DNA of 64,000 nucleotides from Paenibacillus sp. Soil522 (GCF_001428245.1 NZ_LMRV01000002.1:124001-188000), one strand, 5' to 3'; shown: positions 7,495 to 16,788, counted from the stretch's first letter. Notes: generated from the sequence alone by a model not told the origin. A program made the numbers and translations.

Positions 7495-8862
7495 CTAGCC
7501 AATCGTGATTTTACCTTCAGGATAGCGGTACAGCTCCTTCTTCGAGCGCGTATTAAGCGCAAATGCCAGCGTGACCGGCCCTATCCGTCCTACAAACATA
7601 AGCAAAATGATGATGATCTTGCCGGGCTCGCTCAAATGGCTCGTTAATCCTGTCGACATGCCTACCGTACAATAAGCGGAAGTCGCTTCGAACAATATAG
7701 AGAGGAATGATCCGCTCTCCGTGATGGAGAGAAGCATCGATGCTCCGCAAATAATCGAGAACGCAATCATCGTAAACATAATGGCCTGATGAATTTGCTG
7801 CTTGGCAATGCGGTAACGGAACAGCACAACGTCGTCTCTTCCCCGTATCATCGTAACGATTGCCCCAATCAAGATCGCGAAGGTCGTCACTCGGATGCCG
7901 CCGCCTGTAGAGCCTGGGCCCGCGCCGATAAACATGAGCAGGATGAGGAAAAACTGTGTAACCTCCCTCAGCATGCTGGGATCGATGGTGCTCAGACCGG
8001 CAGAACGGGCTGTAATCGATTGAAATAATGCGCCAAGAAACTTGCCGAGGGCCGATAACGGCTGCAGAGTATGCGGATTGGAAAACTCAAGCGCAAAAAT
8101 AACGATGGCTCCAATGATAGTGAGGATGCCTGTCACGGTTAAAACGACCTTGCTATGTAAGCTTAACTTTCTGTTTTTCGGATAGGTCACGAGCTCGGAT
8201 ATGACGATAAAGCCAATTCCGCCGAAAAAAATGAGCAGCATCGAGACGATATTGACGAATGGATCCTCAACATAATGGATGAGGCTGCTCGCCCTCTCCG
8301 GAAACTGGGAGAACAAATCAAAACCCGCATTATTGAAAAACGAAATACTATGGAATATGCCAAAATAAAGGGACTGCCCTACCGGCATTTCCAGCATGAA
8401 ATAGCTGCTCAGCAATACCGCGCCCGACAATTCGATAACTAAGGCATAGAGCAACACTTTACGGATCATGCGCACGATGCCTTCCGTAGAGCCATAGTTC
8501 ATTGATTCCTGAAGAACGAGCCGCTCGCGAAACGAAATGCGTTTGCGGAACAGCAAAGCGAATAATGTGGCCATCGTCATAAAGCCTAATCCGCCGATCT
8601 GGGCGAGCACTATAATGACCACCTGTCCGAATGTGGAAAAATGTGTGCCAGTGTTCAGGATGGTAAGTCCTGTAACGCAGATGGCGCTGGCAGACATAAA
8701 TAAAGCATCAAGATAAGAAATCGATTTGTCGCTCGTGAAGGATACCGGTCTCGACAAGAGCTGTGCGCCAATCAATATGATTAAAATAAAGCCAGAGGCC
8801 ATCACCTGCGGCGGACTGGGGCGAAAACGCAAAATTTTACGTAGGGCAGCTATTTTAAACAT
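7495..8862 (-). CDS. KtrB/KtrD-type potassium uptake membrane subunit
   Basis: A 455-residue integral membrane protein of the Trk/Ktr/HKT superfamily, built from four M1-P-M2 repeats. The four selectivity-filter segments are visible: C-V-T-G-L-T, N-N-A-G-F, A-R-S-A-G-L-S and Y-C-T-V-G-M-S. The flexible gate region in the third repeat has G-A-G-P-G-S-T-G-G-G. The C-terminus ends in a short soluble tail. No RCK gating subunit (KtrA or KtrC) is adjacent, as is also the case for ktrD of B. subtilis, so its partner is expected elsewhere. It lies 36 bases downstream of a diguanylate cyclase gene on the same strand. Confidence 0.93.
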   Translation of the reverse strand: MFKIAALRKILRFRPSPPQVMASGFILIILIGAQLLSRPVSFTSDKSISYLDALFMSASAICVTGLTILNTGTHFSTFGQVVIIVLAQIGGLGFMTMATLFALLFRKRISFRERLVLQESMNYGSTEGIVRMIRKVLLYALVIELSGAVLLSSYFMLEMPVGQSLYFGIFHSISFFNNAGFDLFSQFPERASSLIHYVEDPFVNIVSMLLIFFGGIGFIVISELVTYPKNRKLSLHSKVVLTVTGILTIIGAIVIFALEFSNPHTLQPLSALGKFLGALFQSITARSAGLSTIDPSMLREVTQFFLILLMFIGAGPGSTGGGIRVTTFAILIGAIVTMIRGRDDVVLFRYRIAKQQIHQAIMFTMIAFSIICGASMLLSITESGSFLSILFEATSAYCTVGMSTGLTSHLSEPGKIIIILLMFVGRIGPVTLAFALNTRSKKELYRYPEGKITIG

Positions 8863-8898
8863 GGTGTCAACTCCACCTATCTCATCATGCTAATATCG

Positions 8899-10494
8899 TT
8901 ATTTTACTTCATCGGTATGCACATATTCCGGGCTCGACAGATGGACCGCGTTCCGTCCGCTATGCTTGGAGCGGTAAAGGGCGATATCCGCCTCGCTGAG
9001 CAGCGCTTCCAGCGGCACGTCGGCCGTTCTCGCCTGCGTAACCCCGAAGCTGGCTGTGATTGTGATCGTTTTGGCTGCGCTATAAAGCGGATTGCCGACT
9101 ATTTCATTACGGAGCCGCTCGGCAACTTGTCCGGCTTGCGCAAGCGGCGTATCCGGCAAGGCTATCGCAAATTCTTCGCCGCCATAACGTCCTAATAGTG
9201 CGTTATCGGGAAGGCATTGCTGACAAACCGCTATGACATGCTGAAGAGCAAAATCTCCCACGCTGTGGCCATAGCGGTCATTGATTTGCTTAAAATGATC
9301 GATATCGAACAATATAAACGAAATCGGCTGCTTCGTTTGATGGGCGGAGGTAAGCAGCCGTCTGCTTTTTTCCATAAAAAAAGTGCGGTTATAAATAGAG
9401 GTGAGCCCATCGATCTCGGCGAGATGGCGCAGCTTATTTTGAAGCAGCGTATGCTCCGTTACATCGATCATGACGATGGTTCTGCCTGCAAGCTGGCCAT
9501 TCGGCTTAAATAGGCCGGAGGCTCTTATCCGGTAGTAGAACGTTTCTCCGCCGCGTATCCACTTGAGCTCCTGCTCATGCTCGCCTGAAGGGTCCACACC
9601 AAACGAGAAGGCACCGGATTCGGCGCCGCGCTTCCAGATGTGCTCCAGCTTCTGGCCGATCGCTGCAGGAGTGAGTGCCGGTATAATTTGCGAGGCCGCT
9701 CCATTAAAGTCCATAATTTGATTTTCCAGATTGAGCACGAGCACCCCGTCACGCATGCTCTCGAAAATATGGTCGCGCGCAATCGGGGCCACGGTGAGCA
9801 GTGACGTTGAGAAGATCGAAATGACATATAAGGCTGACGTTACGCACATGAGAATGGGAACGGGGTCCATCCCAAACGGAGTGAGCCCTAATACATACAA
9901 GAGCGCTCCCAGCATCGGGAGCGATATGCCGATAGCCATTGTCATCATTTGTTTGCGATAGATGGATTTTGTCTTCCTCCAATAGCGTGCCAAAATAAAC
10001 AGGCTGGCAAACATAGACCCTGACGTGTAGATGCCGTGAATGTAATACCAAAGACCAGGCACAACATCAACCATTGTTGTAGGAACATGAGGCCGCAAAT
10101 GTAGTGCTTTATAAAACAAATGATGATAATCATTTGTTTTGACCATCAGCAGAGTGATGGCTGGAATGACGAACAACCCCCAAGCTTTTTTGGGAGTGTT
10201 GAATTTCTCTAAGCCTATATAGTGCATCACCAGAAGAAGGCTGCAGGGAGCGATGAAAGGCATGCCAATGTACTCGATATTTAACCAGAAGCGAATTTCG
10301 CTCAGTGATTCGCTGGCAAGCTCGAAGGCAAAGGCAAAGGTGTACACGGCGGTTAAAATGGTCGACCACATAAATAATTTCATGCCTGTGAACTTTGACT
10401 TGTTGTAATAGGCATATATGGAAAGCAGCACGTTAAAAACACCGGAAATGATGACAATCATAATATACTGGGAAATAGGAGAATTCATAGGCAT
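8899..10494 (-). CDS. Membrane diguanylate cyclase: 7TM sensor, PAS, GGDEF
   Basis: A 531-residue c-di-GMP synthase. About 230 N-terminal residues form seven hydrophobic segments of the histidine-kinase N-terminal 7TM type; a PAS domain follows (about 235-355), then a GGDEF domain with intact G-G-E-E-F active site and the D-I-D-H-F-K-Q-I-N-D metal/substrate motif. At the inhibitory I-site positions upstream of GGEEF the sequence has Pro and Ala instead of the R-x-x-D motif, so canonical product inhibition is not expected. Two closely spaced ATG codons (10494 and 10488) could start it; the first follows GGGAG. It sits between a sensor kinase and the ktrB-type gene on one strand. Confidence 0.92.
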   Translation of the reverse strand: MPMNSPISQYIMIVIISGVFNVLLSIYAYYNKSKFTGMKLFMWSTILTAVYTFAFAFELASESLSEIRFWLNIEYIGMPFIAPCSLLLVMHYIGLEKFNTPKKAWGLFVIPAITLLMVKTNDYHHLFYKALHLRPHVPTTMVDVVPGLWYYIHGIYTSGSMFASLFILARYWRKTKSIYRKQMMTMAIGISLPMLGALLYVLGLTPFGMDPVPILMCVTSALYVISIFSTSLLTVAPIARDHIFESMRDGVLVLNLENQIMDFNGAASQIIPALTPAAIGQKLEHIWKRGAESGAFSFGVDPSGEHEQELKWIRGGETFYYRIRASGLFKPNGQLAGRTIVMIDVTEHTLLQNKLRHLAEIDGLTSIYNRTFFMEKSRRLLTSAHQTKQPISFILFDIDHFKQINDRYGHSVGDFALQHVIAVCQQCLPDNALLGRYGGEEFAIALPDTPLAQAGQVAERLRNEIVGNPLYSAAKTITITASFGVTQARTADVPLEALLSEADIALYRSKHSGRNAVHLSSPEYVHTDEVK

Positions 10495-10612
10495 AGACAG
10501 CGGCTCCCAATGTTGCGGAATAGTAGATCGTTCTTAGCGTAACAATCGCTCGAAGCCTTGAAGGCTTGGACACATTTTACCATAGGAGTACTCTCTTCTT
10601 CAAAAAATAATA

Positions 10613-10655
10613 TAAAAAAACGGACAGCCAGGGAATTTCCCTTAGCTATCCGTCG
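10613..10655 (-). terminator. Terminator overlapping the sensor kinase stop codon
   Basis: On the minus strand GACGGATAGCTAAGGGAA pairs imperfectly with TTCCCTGGCTGTCCG, followed by seven T. The kinase stop codon lies in the left arm. This separates the kinase from the diguanylate cyclase gene. Confidence 0.8.
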
Positions 10656-12909
10656 GTAACGAAATTTCAACGCAGGTTCCTTTGCCGAGCTCGCTATGGA
10701 ATACAATGGATCCTTTGTGGGCGGTAATAATTTGCTGGCTGATCATAAGTCCCAGTCCGTTACCGTTCGCTTTTTTCGTAAAGAAGGGCTCTCCCAGCCG
10801 GAGCAGATCTTCCTCGGCAATACCACAGCCTTGATCGATAAACTGCAAAATGAGAGCATTATCGGCATTGCGCTCAAGCTTAATGGTGAGCACTCCTCCG
10901 CCAGGCATCGCTTCTATACCGTTTTTCATAATGTTCACGAAAACCTGTTTTAACTGGTTGGCTTCGCCGATAACCTCAGGAAGCTCGTCGTCAGCGAGCA
11001 AGGTAAGCTGAACGTTGCTCATTTTCGCTTCTGAATCAAGCAGCATCAAAATATTGCCGAAGAGATTGATTATAGTTATAGGCTGAAAACGGTTGGCCTG
11101 CGGCTTGGCAAACACGAGAAATTCGCTCACGATCATATTGATCTGATCGAGTTCTCCGAGCATAACCTCAAGATGAGCGGGAGACAACGAGCCGGTCTGC
11201 TGCTGCAGCTGCACGAAGCCCCGCAGCGTAGTCAGCGGATTACGGACCTCATGGGCGACGCCTGCCGCAATTTGGCCGACTACCGACAGCTTCTCTGACC
11301 GGCGGATCATTTCCTCCGATTGCTTCCGCGACGTAATGTTGCGGGAGATAGAAGCAATGGCAACAATTTCGCCAAGCTCATCACGGATAGAGGAGATCGT
11401 AATGCTTAAATCGATGAGCTCGCCTGACTTCGTAAACCGGACGGTCTCATAATCGGTTACAGAGCCACCCTCCAGCACAGTAGCCTCAAGCTGATGATGG
11501 ATGCTTAAATATTCTTCAGGCACATTGTCTAACGGTTGGCCTAAAGCCTCTTGCTCGCTCCATCCGTACATCTTCTCGAAGGCTCTGTTAACCTGAATGA
11601 CATTTCCCGTTAAATCTGCGACATGAATCGCATCGGACGTGTGGTTCACGAACGATTCTAAATACTGCTTCGTGCTTCGCAGCTCTTCGGCCGCATCCTT
11701 CAGCTGCGTTGTATAGCTGTACAAATTGCTGCCCATCGTATCGATGCGCGAAGCCAGCAATCCGAGCTCGTCCTTGCTGCGTATCGTTATGACTTCACCG
11801 AAATTGCCGTCTGCGATCGCATTTACTTTGTGTAAAATTTGATTCAAGCCGCGAATCATAAAGCCTGCAATGAAATAGCTCGCAATCATCGTTACGAGAA
11901 CAAGCCCGAGTGAGATGAGAGATTGCATAAGAAGCTGCCGTTTGAGCGGGCTCAAAATAGAATTATGATCAAAGCTGATACAGATGACATACGTTTTGTC
12001 GATCGTAATTGGAATAAACGTTTTCATTACCCGCTTGCCCTTTAGGGTGCTTTTTGCGGTTACCGACTGGCCGCTTTTCAGTACATTTTGGATATGAATG
12101 GAATCATTGTCTTGATCAATATAGGTGTAATGTCCAAAAGGTATATCGCGAACATCCAAGTTGTACACCGGAATCCCTTTTTTCATCTTAATAATCGGAC
12201 GTTTTCCGAAAAATTGCGGATCAAAGCCGGTAATTTCTAATATATCCTGCTGATCTGCAATGATTTTATTGACAATGGCATTCGTCCCGATCGAATAGTC
12301 GAAATCAAGCAGCACCTGAGCGTCAACGTAGGGATTGATCATATAGTTGGTCGTGCCGTCGTAATAGTCGCCCCACTTCTTAATTTGATTCGGGTCAGAG
12401 GTGGAGAAATTAAACGGCCCCGACCAAAAATTTTCAAGCTTTTGCCCTTGGGGAATGATGACATGGTGATGTTCAAAAAGCTGAAGGAACGCCCGGTGCC
12501 AATAATCCCATGTTTTGGAGCTCATATTAATTTCGTTCGGATCGGATGACTTTAGAGCGATGACGTCATCGCCGAACCTTTTCCACAGCGTAATATGATC
12601 GACGCCAAGCTTGTGGCTTAGCTCAACCAGCTGCTCGTTTTTGACTTTATCGATATCTGGATCAAGCTGCTGCTGCGCTGCAATGGCAGCGATTCGCAGC
12701 TTCTCGCCCATTGTATCCTCCATAGATTGTCTTGCACTCTCCGATGCTTCAATCGTCAGGCTGATTTGCTTTGCTATATTGTTAACCTGCTGCTCGAGAT
12801 TAGCCTGTACCTCAGCTTTAGACGAAATATAATAAATGGTTAAGCTCAGCACCAAGATAATGGCTACAATAATTGAAATCGAAAAAGACAGTTTAGCTTT
12901 AATGGACAA
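10642..12909 (-). CDS. Membrane sensor histidine kinase: extracytoplasmic sensor, HAMP, PAS, HisKA, HATPase
   Basis: A 755-residue orphan kinase. Residues about 8-30 form the first membrane helix, about 31-335 a large extracytoplasmic domain, then a second helix ending near residue 360. HAMP follows (L-N-Q-I-L-H-K-V-N-A-I-A-D-G-N), then a coiled linker, a PAS domain (T-S-D-A-I-H-V-A-D onward), and the HisKA domain with phosphoacceptor His553 in H-E-V-R-N-P. The ATPase domain has the N box (N-I-M-K-N-G-I-E-A-M), D-Q-G-C-G-I and G-N-G-L-G-L. The HEVRNP H-box and domain order resemble KinA/KinB-type sporulation phosphorelay kinases. No response regulator is adjacent, which agrees with a phosphorelay kinase, but this is inference. 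Confidence 0.92.
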   Translation of the reverse strand: MSIKAKLSFSISIIVAIILVLSLTIYYISSKAEVQANLEQQVNNIAKQISLTIEASESARQSMEDTMGEKLRIAAIAAQQQLDPDIDKVKNEQLVELSHKLGVDHITLWKRFGDDVIALKSSDPNEINMSSKTWDYWHRAFLQLFEHHHVIIPQGQKLENFWSGPFNFSTSDPNQIKKWGDYYDGTTNYMINPYVDAQVLLDFDYSIGTNAIVNKIIADQQDILEITGFDPQFFGKRPIIKMKKGIPVYNLDVRDIPFGHYTYIDQDNDSIHIQNVLKSGQSVTAKSTLKGKRVMKTFIPITIDKTYVICISFDHNSILSPLKRQLLMQSLISLGLVLVTMIASYFIAGFMIRGLNQILHKVNAIADGNFGEVITIRSKDELGLLASRIDTMGSNLYSYTTQLKDAAEELRSTKQYLESFVNHTSDAIHVADLTGNVIQVNRAFEKMYGWSEQEALGQPLDNVPEEYLSIHHQLEATVLEGGSVTDYETVRFTKSGELIDLSITISSIRDELGEIVAIASISRNITSRKQSEEMIRRSEKLSVVGQIAAGVAHEVRNPLTTLRGFVQLQQQTGSLSPAHLEVMLGELDQINMIVSEFLVFAKPQANRFQPITIINLFGNILMLLDSEAKMSNVQLTLLADDELPEVIGEANQLKQVFVNIMKNGIEAMPGGGVLTIKLERNADNALILQFIDQGCGIAEEDLLRLGEPFFTKKANGNGLGLMISQQIITAHKGSIVFHSELGKGTCVEISLPTDS

Positions 12910-13026
12910 CAGATATCCCTCCAGAGTCTAAGGTGCACATACTACAATTAGACACGGGATGACAAAAATCCTGTAGGAAAGTTTATCTTCATTTCATAAT
13001 TTTAATCTTTCCGATCACCGTCTAAA

Positions 13027-13059
13027 CAAAAAAAGGGAGAAACAGGAATATGCTTCTCC
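13027..13059 (-). terminator. Rho-independent terminator for the 13.1-kb gene
   Basis: On the minus strand GGAGAA ... TTCTCC followed by a run of T, downstream of the hypothetical gene ending at 13114. Confidence 0.6.
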
Positions 13060-13113
13060 ACCAGTACGCGTATATCCGCTCACAGCTAAGCGGAAACGCG
13101 TCTTTTTATGCTG

Positions 13114-13599
13114 TTATGCTCGCGAGAACTGCTCTTCTTCCAAGTACTGCTCCGCTTCCTCATAGGTTTCGAAGGCGGATTCCAGATTCAGGCCGGCGTA
13201 TAAATACCAGAGATCCTCTTCGAACAACAGCGTAAGTACGTCATTGTTAGGCCCGATCCAGCGCTCCTCCTGCGGAGGCTTGCGTTTTTTCTTTTTCCCC
13301 GTTTCCGGTTTCTCCGGCGGCGTGGTCGCAAGGGAGCTGATCGATTTCTCGATAAGCGAGCGAAGCTCTTCCTCGCTGTAGTCCCGAATATTGACTAGGC
13401 CCTTATTATCGGTAGCGATGCCGGGCACCAAACCGGCGAATACATAGCCGTTTCCGTTCGGATGCAGATGGTGCACGACCGTTTTTTTCTCATGCGCACT
13501 CTCTTCGTAATGGAAGTTTGTGCGGCCCAGAGAAACATCCTTTCGCTGCAATTCAGGAAAGCTTTCAATTATAGCCAGCTTTTGTTCAAAGGATAGCAT
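13114..13599 (-). CDS. Conserved-looking hypothetical protein
   Basis: A 161-residue soluble protein that I do not recognise. It has no signal peptide or membrane segment. A central basic low-complexity stretch (K-K-K-K-R-K-P, about residues 102-108) separates an N-terminal half with a His-rich V-V-H-H-L-H-P segment from an acidic C-terminal half ending E-Q-Y-L-E-E-E. The Lys-rich linker suggests two small domains. The ATG at 13599 is preceded by AGGAGG with a long, A-rich spacer of 13 bases. Immediately upstream lies a four-copy hairpin repeat array whose last hairpin ends three bases before the Shine-Dalgarno. Confidence 0.75.
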   Translation of the reverse strand: MLSFEQKLAIIESFPELQRKDVSLGRTNFHYEESAHEKKTVVHHLHPNGNGYVFAGLVPGIATDNKGLVNIRDYSEEELRSLIEKSISSLATTPPEKPETGKKKKRKPPQEERWIGPNNDVLTLLFEEDLWYLYAGLNLESAFETYEEAEQYLEEEQFSRA

Positions 13600-13621
13600 C
13601 GGTTATTTTTTTCCTCCTAAA

Positions 13622-13768
13622 GGTTTGCGAAGCAAACCATCTTCGTAAGCGTGGACTTAGGTTTGCGAAGCAAACCATCTTCGTAAGCGTGGACTTAGGT
13701 TTGCGATGCAAACCATCTTCGTAAGTATGGGCTTAATTTTGCGAAGTAAACCATCTTCGTAAGCTGCT
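13622..13768 (-). repeat. Tandem hairpin repeat array A (four 38-bp units)
   Basis: Units begin at 13622, 13660, 13698 and 13736. The first two are identical; the third differs at four positions and the fourth is more degenerate. Each contains GGTTTGC-GAA-GCAAACC, a 7-bp hairpin with a 3-base loop, then CTTCGTAAGCG. Read on the minus strand the array leads straight into the Shine-Dalgarno of the gene at 13599. The same unit, diverged, occurs at 45921-45996 in the same orientation relative to its downstream gene. Confidence 0.9.
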
Positions 13769-13810
13769 GTTGCGATGCTTGTGATTATACCATACAGAAG
13801 GAGGGAGCTG

Positions 13811-14314
13811 TTACATGTCTTTCTTCTTCATTAGAAGAATCATGGCGCCGGCTATAATGAATACGATGGCGAATATTGGCTGGCTAAGCACAAACTTGCT
13901 GTAGATGGAGCCAATCGAGAAGGCAACGAAGAAGAGAAGCGAGAGCGCGGTCAAAATGTTAATCGGAATAAGCAGCCATTTGTTACGGTTGCCAAACCAA
14001 TAAAATTCGAACAGGCCAATGGCAACGGCGAGAATAAAACCCGGCCACATGTAAGCCCAGTTGTTGAAGAGCATGGCGATCTGACAAATGACGCCTGCGG
14101 TGAACAAGATGCCTCCGGGAATTAAGAGGCCAATCCCTTTTCTGCCGATCATAGCGAAGTACAGCCAGTGGAAAAACAGGCCAAGCGGGATCACGAATAA
14201 CGATGGCCAGAAGTAGGTGAATATTTTGCCGGGACCAAATGCCTCGCCTTGGTTTAGAAATAAAAAAACGCCGAGCAGCAGGAGGACCAGTCCGCTAATT
14301 GTTCTTACATTCAT
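13811..14314 (-). CDS. Small multi-pass membrane protein, LiaI/LiaF transmembrane-region-like
   Basis: A 167-residue membrane protein starting at ATG 14314; an alternative TTG start at 14332 would add six residues. It has about five hydrophobic segments, arranged as paired short helices (L-V-L-L-L-L-G-V-F-L-F-L, F-F-H-W-L-Y-F, I-P-G-G-I-L-F-T-A-G-V-I, and so on) and ends M-K-K-K-D-M. The pattern resembles DUF5668/LiaF-TM type domains found in Bacillales envelope-stress proteins. No stress two-component system is adjacent, so no role is assigned. Confidence 0.78.
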   Translation of the reverse strand: MNVRTISGLVLLLLGVFLFLNQGEAFGPGKIFTYFWPSLFVIPLGLFFHWLYFAMIGRKGIGLLIPGGILFTAGVICQIAMLFNNWAYMWPGFILAVAIGLFEFYWFGNRNKWLLIPINILTALSLLFFVAFSIGSIYSKFVLSQPIFAIVFIIAGAMILLMKKKDM

Positions 14315-14542
14315 TGTTTTGGAGCACCCCAATCCTTGTCATATTAGCTGGATTCAGCATAGCACACAAAGAAAATAGCTGTCCTCCTGCTGCAGGTAAA
14401 AAAGGGAACTAGACTAAAGTCCAGTTCCGCATGCGGGATACCATAATTTTATTGGTGTAAAAGAGCTATTCTAACGTGCAATAGACACCTTTATGTGCTA
14501 GGATACCTTGTGCTTTAATTTTCATATTTAGAAGAAGGTGAC

Positions 14543-15949
14543 ATGATGACAACGGCAGAGGCCGGTAATGGTCAAGGGCAGCAGGAGCAGAAAGGTTTGA
14601 ATATATTTTTTCTGACTTGGCCTATATTTTTGGAGATTTTTTTGTTTATGCTCATGGGAATTGCAGATACGCTGATGTTGAGCGCGATTTCGGATAATGC
14701 GGTATCAGGCGTCGGGGCATCCAATCAATATTTGCATATTGCCATTTTGCTATTAGAGGTAATCGGCAACGGGGCATCGATTGTAGTCGCGCAGTATATC
14801 GGCTCCCGGAAGTTTATTGAAGCTGCGAAAATATCAGCGCTGGCGGTAACGCTCAATCTGCTCGTCGGGCTGATTATAAGCATGACGTTCGTGCTGTTCG
14901 GCGGCCAATTGCTGCAGACGTTGAATTTGCAGGGCGAGATACTGGCTTATGCCAAAAGCTATCTATCGATCGTAGGCGGGATGATCTTTTTGCAGGCGAT
15001 TATTAATTCGATTGCCGCCATTATTCGCGTGCACGGCTTCACGAAGGAGGCGATGTACGTATCGCTTGGGATGAATGTCGTTCATATTATAGGTAATTAC
15101 CTGTTTATTTTCGGGAAATTCGGCTTTCCGGAGATGGGCGTCCAAGGCGCGGCAATTTCATCGGTCATCAGCCGGGCGCTTGCGCTCGTTGTTTTCTTCT
15201 GGCTGCTGTACCGGATTATGTCGGTGAATGTAGAGCTTCGCTACTATTTCTCGATGTCCAAGGAATACATTTCCAAAATTTTAAAAATCGGCATCCCGTC
15301 TGCGCTTGAGCAGGTCATGTACCAATCATGCCAAATCGTGTTTTTGTATTATGCGACTTATCTTGGCGCAGCTTCCTTGGCCGCCAAAAATTATGCGAAC
15401 AACATCTCGATGTTCACTTACTTATTTGCGTTCGCGATCGGCATGGGGACGTCGATTATCGTCGGCAGGCTGGTCGGTGCGGGAGATCAAACGTCAGCCT
15501 ATTACCGGGTTTGGAAAAGCGTGCGCTGGGCAAGCGGCGTAACCTTGTTCGCGGTCTTACTCGTTATCGCTTTCCGGGAGCCGCTTATGGGCATGTTTAC
15601 GGATGACGAGGAAATCATCCGGCTAGGGGTAAACGTCCTGCTGCTTAGTATCGTGCTGGAGACGGGTCGTACGATTAACATCGTGCTCGTCAACTCGCTA
15701 CGGGCGTCAGGGGATGCCAAATTTCCGCTCTGGATCGGCATGGGCTCGATGGTGGCGATGAGCTTGCCGCTCGGTTACTTTTTTGTATTCCAGCTGAATT
15801 TAGGCTTGGCCGGCATTTGGCTGGCTATTGCGGCGGATGAATGGCTGCGCGCATTTATTATGTTTTTCCGCTGGAGAAGCAGAGCTTGGGAGAAGCATGC
15901 GCTGGTCAAGCGTGAGCATAAGGAGAAGGCAGCTGTTCTGCATACGTAA
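14543..15949 (+). CDS. MATE-family efflux transporter
   Basis: A 468-residue protein with twelve predicted membrane helices arranged as two homologous six-helix halves. It has typical MATE segments such as F-L-T-W-P-I-F-L-E in helix 1, a conserved A-D-T-L-M-L loop and A-A-K-N-Y-A-N-N in helix 7. It should export drugs or metabolites in exchange for Na+ or H+. The ATG at 14543 (two consecutive ATG codons) follows AGAAGAAGGTGAC. The hydrophilic C-terminal tail is rich in Lys/Arg/Glu. Substrate is unknown. Confidence 0.92.
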   Translation: MMTTAEAGNGQGQQEQKGLNIFFLTWPIFLEIFLFMLMGIADTLMLSAISDNAVSGVGASNQYLHIAILLLEVIGNGASIVVAQYIGSRKFIEAAKISALAVTLNLLVGLIISMTFVLFGGQLLQTLNLQGEILAYAKSYLSIVGGMIFLQAIINSIAAIIRVHGFTKEAMYVSLGMNVVHIIGNYLFIFGKFGFPEMGVQGAAISSVISRALALVVFFWLLYRIMSVNVELRYYFSMSKEYISKILKIGIPSALEQVMYQSCQIVFLYYATYLGAASLAAKNYANNISMFTYLFAFAIGMGTSIIVGRLVGAGDQTSAYYRVWKSVRWASGVTLFAVLLVIAFREPLMGMFTDDEEIIRLGVNVLLLSIVLETGRTINIVLVNSLRASGDAKFPLWIGMGSMVAMSLPLGYFFVFQLNLGLAGIWLAIAADEWLRAFIMFFRWRSRAWEKHALVKREHKEKAAVLHT

Positions 15950-16024
15950 TGCGGGGAGAACAGGCACCGGCATCATGGGTATGACGCATAATTGCAGCAT
16001 GAAGTGAATACATTCATTAAAGCA

Positions 16025-16076
16025 TTAGGGGTGTCCAAGAAGTAGTTAATTAAACTTCCAGGGCATCCCTTTTTAA
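16025..16076 (+). terminator. Imperfect terminator after the MATE gene
   Basis: AGGGGTGTCC ... GGGCATCCCTTTTT with an internal GAAGT ... ACTTC stem, located about 75 bases after the MATE stop. Confidence 0.55.
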
Positions 16077-16120
16077 AATAAAAAGCCGGCATTTTTACGC
16101 ATAAAAACTTAAAAATACAA

Positions 16121-16149
16121 TTGACAAAAATAGGAATGCACAATAAACT
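16121..16149 (+). promoter_or_regulatory. Promoter of the yceI-like gene
   Basis: TTGACA (16121-16126) and TAAACT (16144-16149) separated by 17 bp. Just downstream, at about 16156-16180, GTAC half-sites flank an A/T-rich tract (GTACATAAGTTAAGTTAGTAC), which could be an operator, but the symmetry is weak. Confidence 0.65.
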
Positions 16150-16229
16150 GTAATTGTACATAAGTTAAGTTAGTACATTGTAAAAAGTAAGTAAATGATG
16201 AATCAAGCACTATTAGGAGGGAATTTCAT

Positions 16230-16763
16230 ATGGCCAAATCACAATGGACGGTTGATCCCACGCACAGCAGCATTGATTTTTCAGTTAAGCATATGATGAT
16301 CGCTAAGGTAAAAGGCACTTTCCATGCATTTGAAGCCAATATCGTGGCTGACGCGTTTGACCTGACATCGGCTGACATTCAGCTGACGGTTGACCTAAAC
16401 AGCGTTGACACACGAAACAAGGACCGCGATGCGCATCTGCGCACCGCCGATTTCTTCGATATAGAGAAATTCCCATCCCTCGTATTCACTTCGACAGCCA
16501 TTACGAAAACGGATGACGGCGAGTATTCTGTCGTTGGTGACGTGAACCTGCACGGCGTAACGCGTTCCGAGAAATTTACCGTGAGCTTCGAAGGCGCCGG
16601 CAAAGACCCTTGGGGCAATGAGAAGGTAGGCTTCAGCGCTGCCGGCAGTCTGAAACGCAGTGACTACGGCTTAACTTATAATGCTGTGCTCGAAACAGGC
16701 GGCGTTCTAATCAGCGACGAAGTGAAAATCTCGATCGAAATTGAAGCGATCCATCAAGGCTAA
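16230..16763 (+). CDS. YceI-family lipocalin-like protein
   Basis: A 177-residue YceI-domain protein. The family forms an eight-stranded barrel that binds isoprenoid or other long-chain lipids. Diagnostic segments are W-T-V-D-P-T-H-S-S-I-D-F-S-V-K-H at the N-terminus, N-K-D-R-D-A-H-L-R-T-A-D-F-F-D and F-P-S-L-V-F-T-S-T in the centre, and G-L-T-Y-N near the end. Unlike E. coli YceI there is no signal peptide, so it is predicted cytoplasmic, as in most Firmicutes members. AGGAGGGAATTTCAT gives an excellent RBS. Confidence 0.94.
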   Translation: MAKSQWTVDPTHSSIDFSVKHMMIAKVKGTFHAFEANIVADAFDLTSADIQLTVDLNSVDTRNKDRDAHLRTADFFDIEKFPSLVFTSTAITKTDDGEYSVVGDVNLHGVTRSEKFTVSFEGAGKDPWGNEKVGFSAAGSLKRSDYGLTYNAVLETGGVLISDEVKISIEIEAIHQG

Positions 16764-16788
16764 TATGTATGATTAGCGTTTATATAAA

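Noticed and set aside
10485..10706. 73-codon minus-strand ORF between kinase and diguanylate cyclase
   Set aside because: It translates the kinase terminator and intergenic sequence and has no RBS or family pattern.
13622..13768. CRISPR array
   Set aside because: Units are directly contiguous 38-bp repeats without unique spacers, and there are no cas genes.
16156..16180. Defined operator for yceI
   Set aside because: GTAC half-sites are visible but symmetry is short and the spacer A/T rich; kept only as a remark in the promoter entry.
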